In this document: positions 63,038 through 64,000 of the stretch, piece after piece
Layout of the letters: each line of letters begins with the position of its first letter
How positions within the stretch are numbered: position 1 is the first letter of the stretch
Origin: Agromyces humatus
GTDB lineage: Bacteria; Actinomycetota; Actinomycetes; Actinomycetales; Microbacteriaceae
DNA length: 64,000 bases
Direction: 5' to 3'
Assembly (NCBI RefSeq): GCF_021228295.1
Contig: NZ_JAJQPD010000010.1
Location: 1 to 64,000 of the forward strand
Position numbers and translations under genes: made by a program
The notes under the pieces: generated by a model
Databases searched by the model: none
Told to the model about the DNA's origin: nothing
The model's input: the letters and a program-made list of their open reading frames with translations, nothing else

Positions 63038-63988
63038 TCACGCGTGCTCGTCGACCCACACCCGGGCGAGGTCGGCCGCTCCAACCACGCCCGCATCGTT
63101 CACGAGCTCGGCGATGACGAAGTCGGGCTCGGGGTGATAGCCGCGTGCCGGAAGGTGCTCGGCGTAGGCCTCGCGGATGGGCTCGAGCAGCAGCTCACCG
63201 GCTTCAGCGACCCCGCCGCCGAACACGAACCGCTGCGGGTCGAGGATCGCCGAGAGGCTCGCCGCCGCCTGGCCGAGCCAATGACCGAGTTCGCGCAGGG
63301 CCGTCAGTGCACCCGCGTCTCCGGCCATCATGAGCGATCCGACGAGTCGCCCATCGAGCGTGCCGTGCTCGTCGCGGGCCTTCGCGAGGGCCCGCCCGAC
63401 TCCCCCGGCATCGGCGACCTCGTTCGCCATGCGCAGCAGTGCGCGGCCGGAACCGTACTGCTCGAGGCATCCACGCTGCCCGCACCCGCACGCGAGCCCG
63501 TCGGGGACGACGCGCATGTGGCCGAGTTCTGCGCCGGCGCCGAAGCCCCCGCGGAAGAGTCGGTCACCGGCCACCACGGCGCCGCCGACGCCGGTGCCGA
63601 TCGTGAGCATGACCATGTCGCTCACCATGCGGCCCGCGCCGAAGCGGAACTCCGCCCATCCGGCGGCGTTGGCGTCGTTGTCGACGACGACCGACTTGCC
63701 GACACGGGCCTCGAGCTTCTCGCGGAACGGTTCATTGCGCCAGTCGATGTTCGGAGCGTAGTAGACCATCGACTGGGCCGCGTCGATGAACCCGGCGGCG
63801 GCGACGCCGACCGCCGCGACCTCCTCGTCGGCCGCGAGCGAGGTGATCATGGCGACGACGGCGTCTTCGAGCTTCGCGACGTCCCCGGCAGGGGTCGGGA
63901 CGCGCTCGCTGCGCACGATCGCGCCGAGTTCGTCGACCACAGCTCCGGCGATCTTCGTCCCGCCGATGTCGATTCCGATCGCGTGCAC
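63038..63988 (-). CDS. ROK-family glucokinase
   Basis: 316-aa sugar kinase, complete up to GTG 63988 near the window end. The ATP loop is AIGIDIGGTKIAGAVVDE, the sugar-binding parts VVDNDANAAGWAEFRFG and LGHMRVVPDG, and the zinc site CGCGQRGCLEQYGSG. FVFGGGVAEAGELL is the C-terminal ATP-binding motif. There is no N-terminal HTH, so this is an enzyme and not a ROK repressor. Glucose is the likely substrate but other hexoses are possible. Confidence 0.92.
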   Translation of the reverse strand: MHAIGIDIGGTKIAGAVVDELGAIVRSERVPTPAGDVAKLEDAVVAMITSLAADEEVAAVGVAAAGFIDAAQSMVYYAPNIDWRNEPFREKLEARVGKSVVVDNDANAAGWAEFRFGAGRMVSDMVMLTIGTGVGGAVVAGDRLFRGGFGAGAELGHMRVVPDGLACGCGQRGCLEQYGSGRALLRMANEVADAGGVGRALAKARDEHGTLDGRLVGSLMMAGDAGALTALRELGHWLGQAAASLSAILDPQRFVFGGGVAEAGELLLEPIREAYAEHLPARGYHPEPDFVIAELVNDAGVVGAADLARVWVDEHA

Positions 63989-64000
63989 CCGGGGAGCCGC

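Overview
The window is a high-GC actinobacterial chromosome segment and is almost entirely vertically inherited housekeeping DNA. A division and cell-wall (dcw) cluster without ftsA but with sepF, yggT and a Wag31-type divIVA, a PASTA-kinase locus arranged as in mycobacteria and corynebacteria, a DUF222/HNH gene remnant at the left edge, and an unusual MurE substrate motif together suggest Microbacteriaceae (Agromyces-like). That placement is an inference. I see no rRNA, tRNA, CRISPR array, prophage or insertion sequence.

Layout. 1-751: 3' end of an HNH-endonuclease gene, then a PH-domain-like membrane protein gene broken by an in-frame TGA, sitting directly behind lepA. 757-5718: lepA (-), then a NarL-type two-component pair with an alpha/beta hydrolase (+) and rpsT (+). 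5795-14133 (-): pabB, leuS, comEA, comEC and holA. 14208-23790: a secreted M28 peptidase and the cytochrome bd operon cydABDC (-), divergent from a BlaI repressor and M56 peptidase pair (+), then a DedA protein (+). 23787-27734 (-): a four-gene osmoprotectant ABC transporter and a TetR regulator. 27836-35336: an APP1-type phosphatase (+), then pyrD, nrdR, hisD and dnaE (-). 35392-55176 (-): rluD-type synthase, lspA, divIVA, yggT, sepF, yggS, ftsZ, ftsQ, murC, murG, ftsW, murD, mraY, murF, murE, ftsI, ftsL, rsmH and mraZ. In transcription order this run starts at mraZ and reads leftward into dnaE, hisD, nrdR and pyrD. 55570-63988: a DUF3040 protein, a polyprenyl diphosphate synthase, an Rv2175c-like DNA-binding protein, a LysM protein, a four-PASTA Ser/Thr kinase, class II DAHP synthase, an acyltransferase and an ROK sugar kinase.

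How the genes work together. The dcw run holds the lipid II pathway (murE, murF, mraY, murD, murG, murC), septum assembly (ftsL, ftsI, ftsW, ftsQ, ftsZ, sepF) and polar growth (divIVA), led by the MraZ regulator. Most junctions from rsmH to murG overlap by 1 to 4 bases, which implies translational coupling. The neighbouring polyprenyl synthase (lipid carrier), LysM hydrolase-like protein and PASTA kinase add carrier supply and wall-sensing control. The cydABDC operon supplies a high-affinity quinol oxidase and its assembly transporter, probably under BlaI control.

The most interesting non-coding structure is: a 22-bp-phased pair of operators plus a half-site between cydA and blaI; a three-repeat, 10-bp-phased MraZ box inside a -35/-10 promoter; a recurring TANNNT-N6-RTG arrangement that predicts leaderless mRNAs for six genes; and a duplicated terminator and GTGG-repeat module upstream of mraZ.
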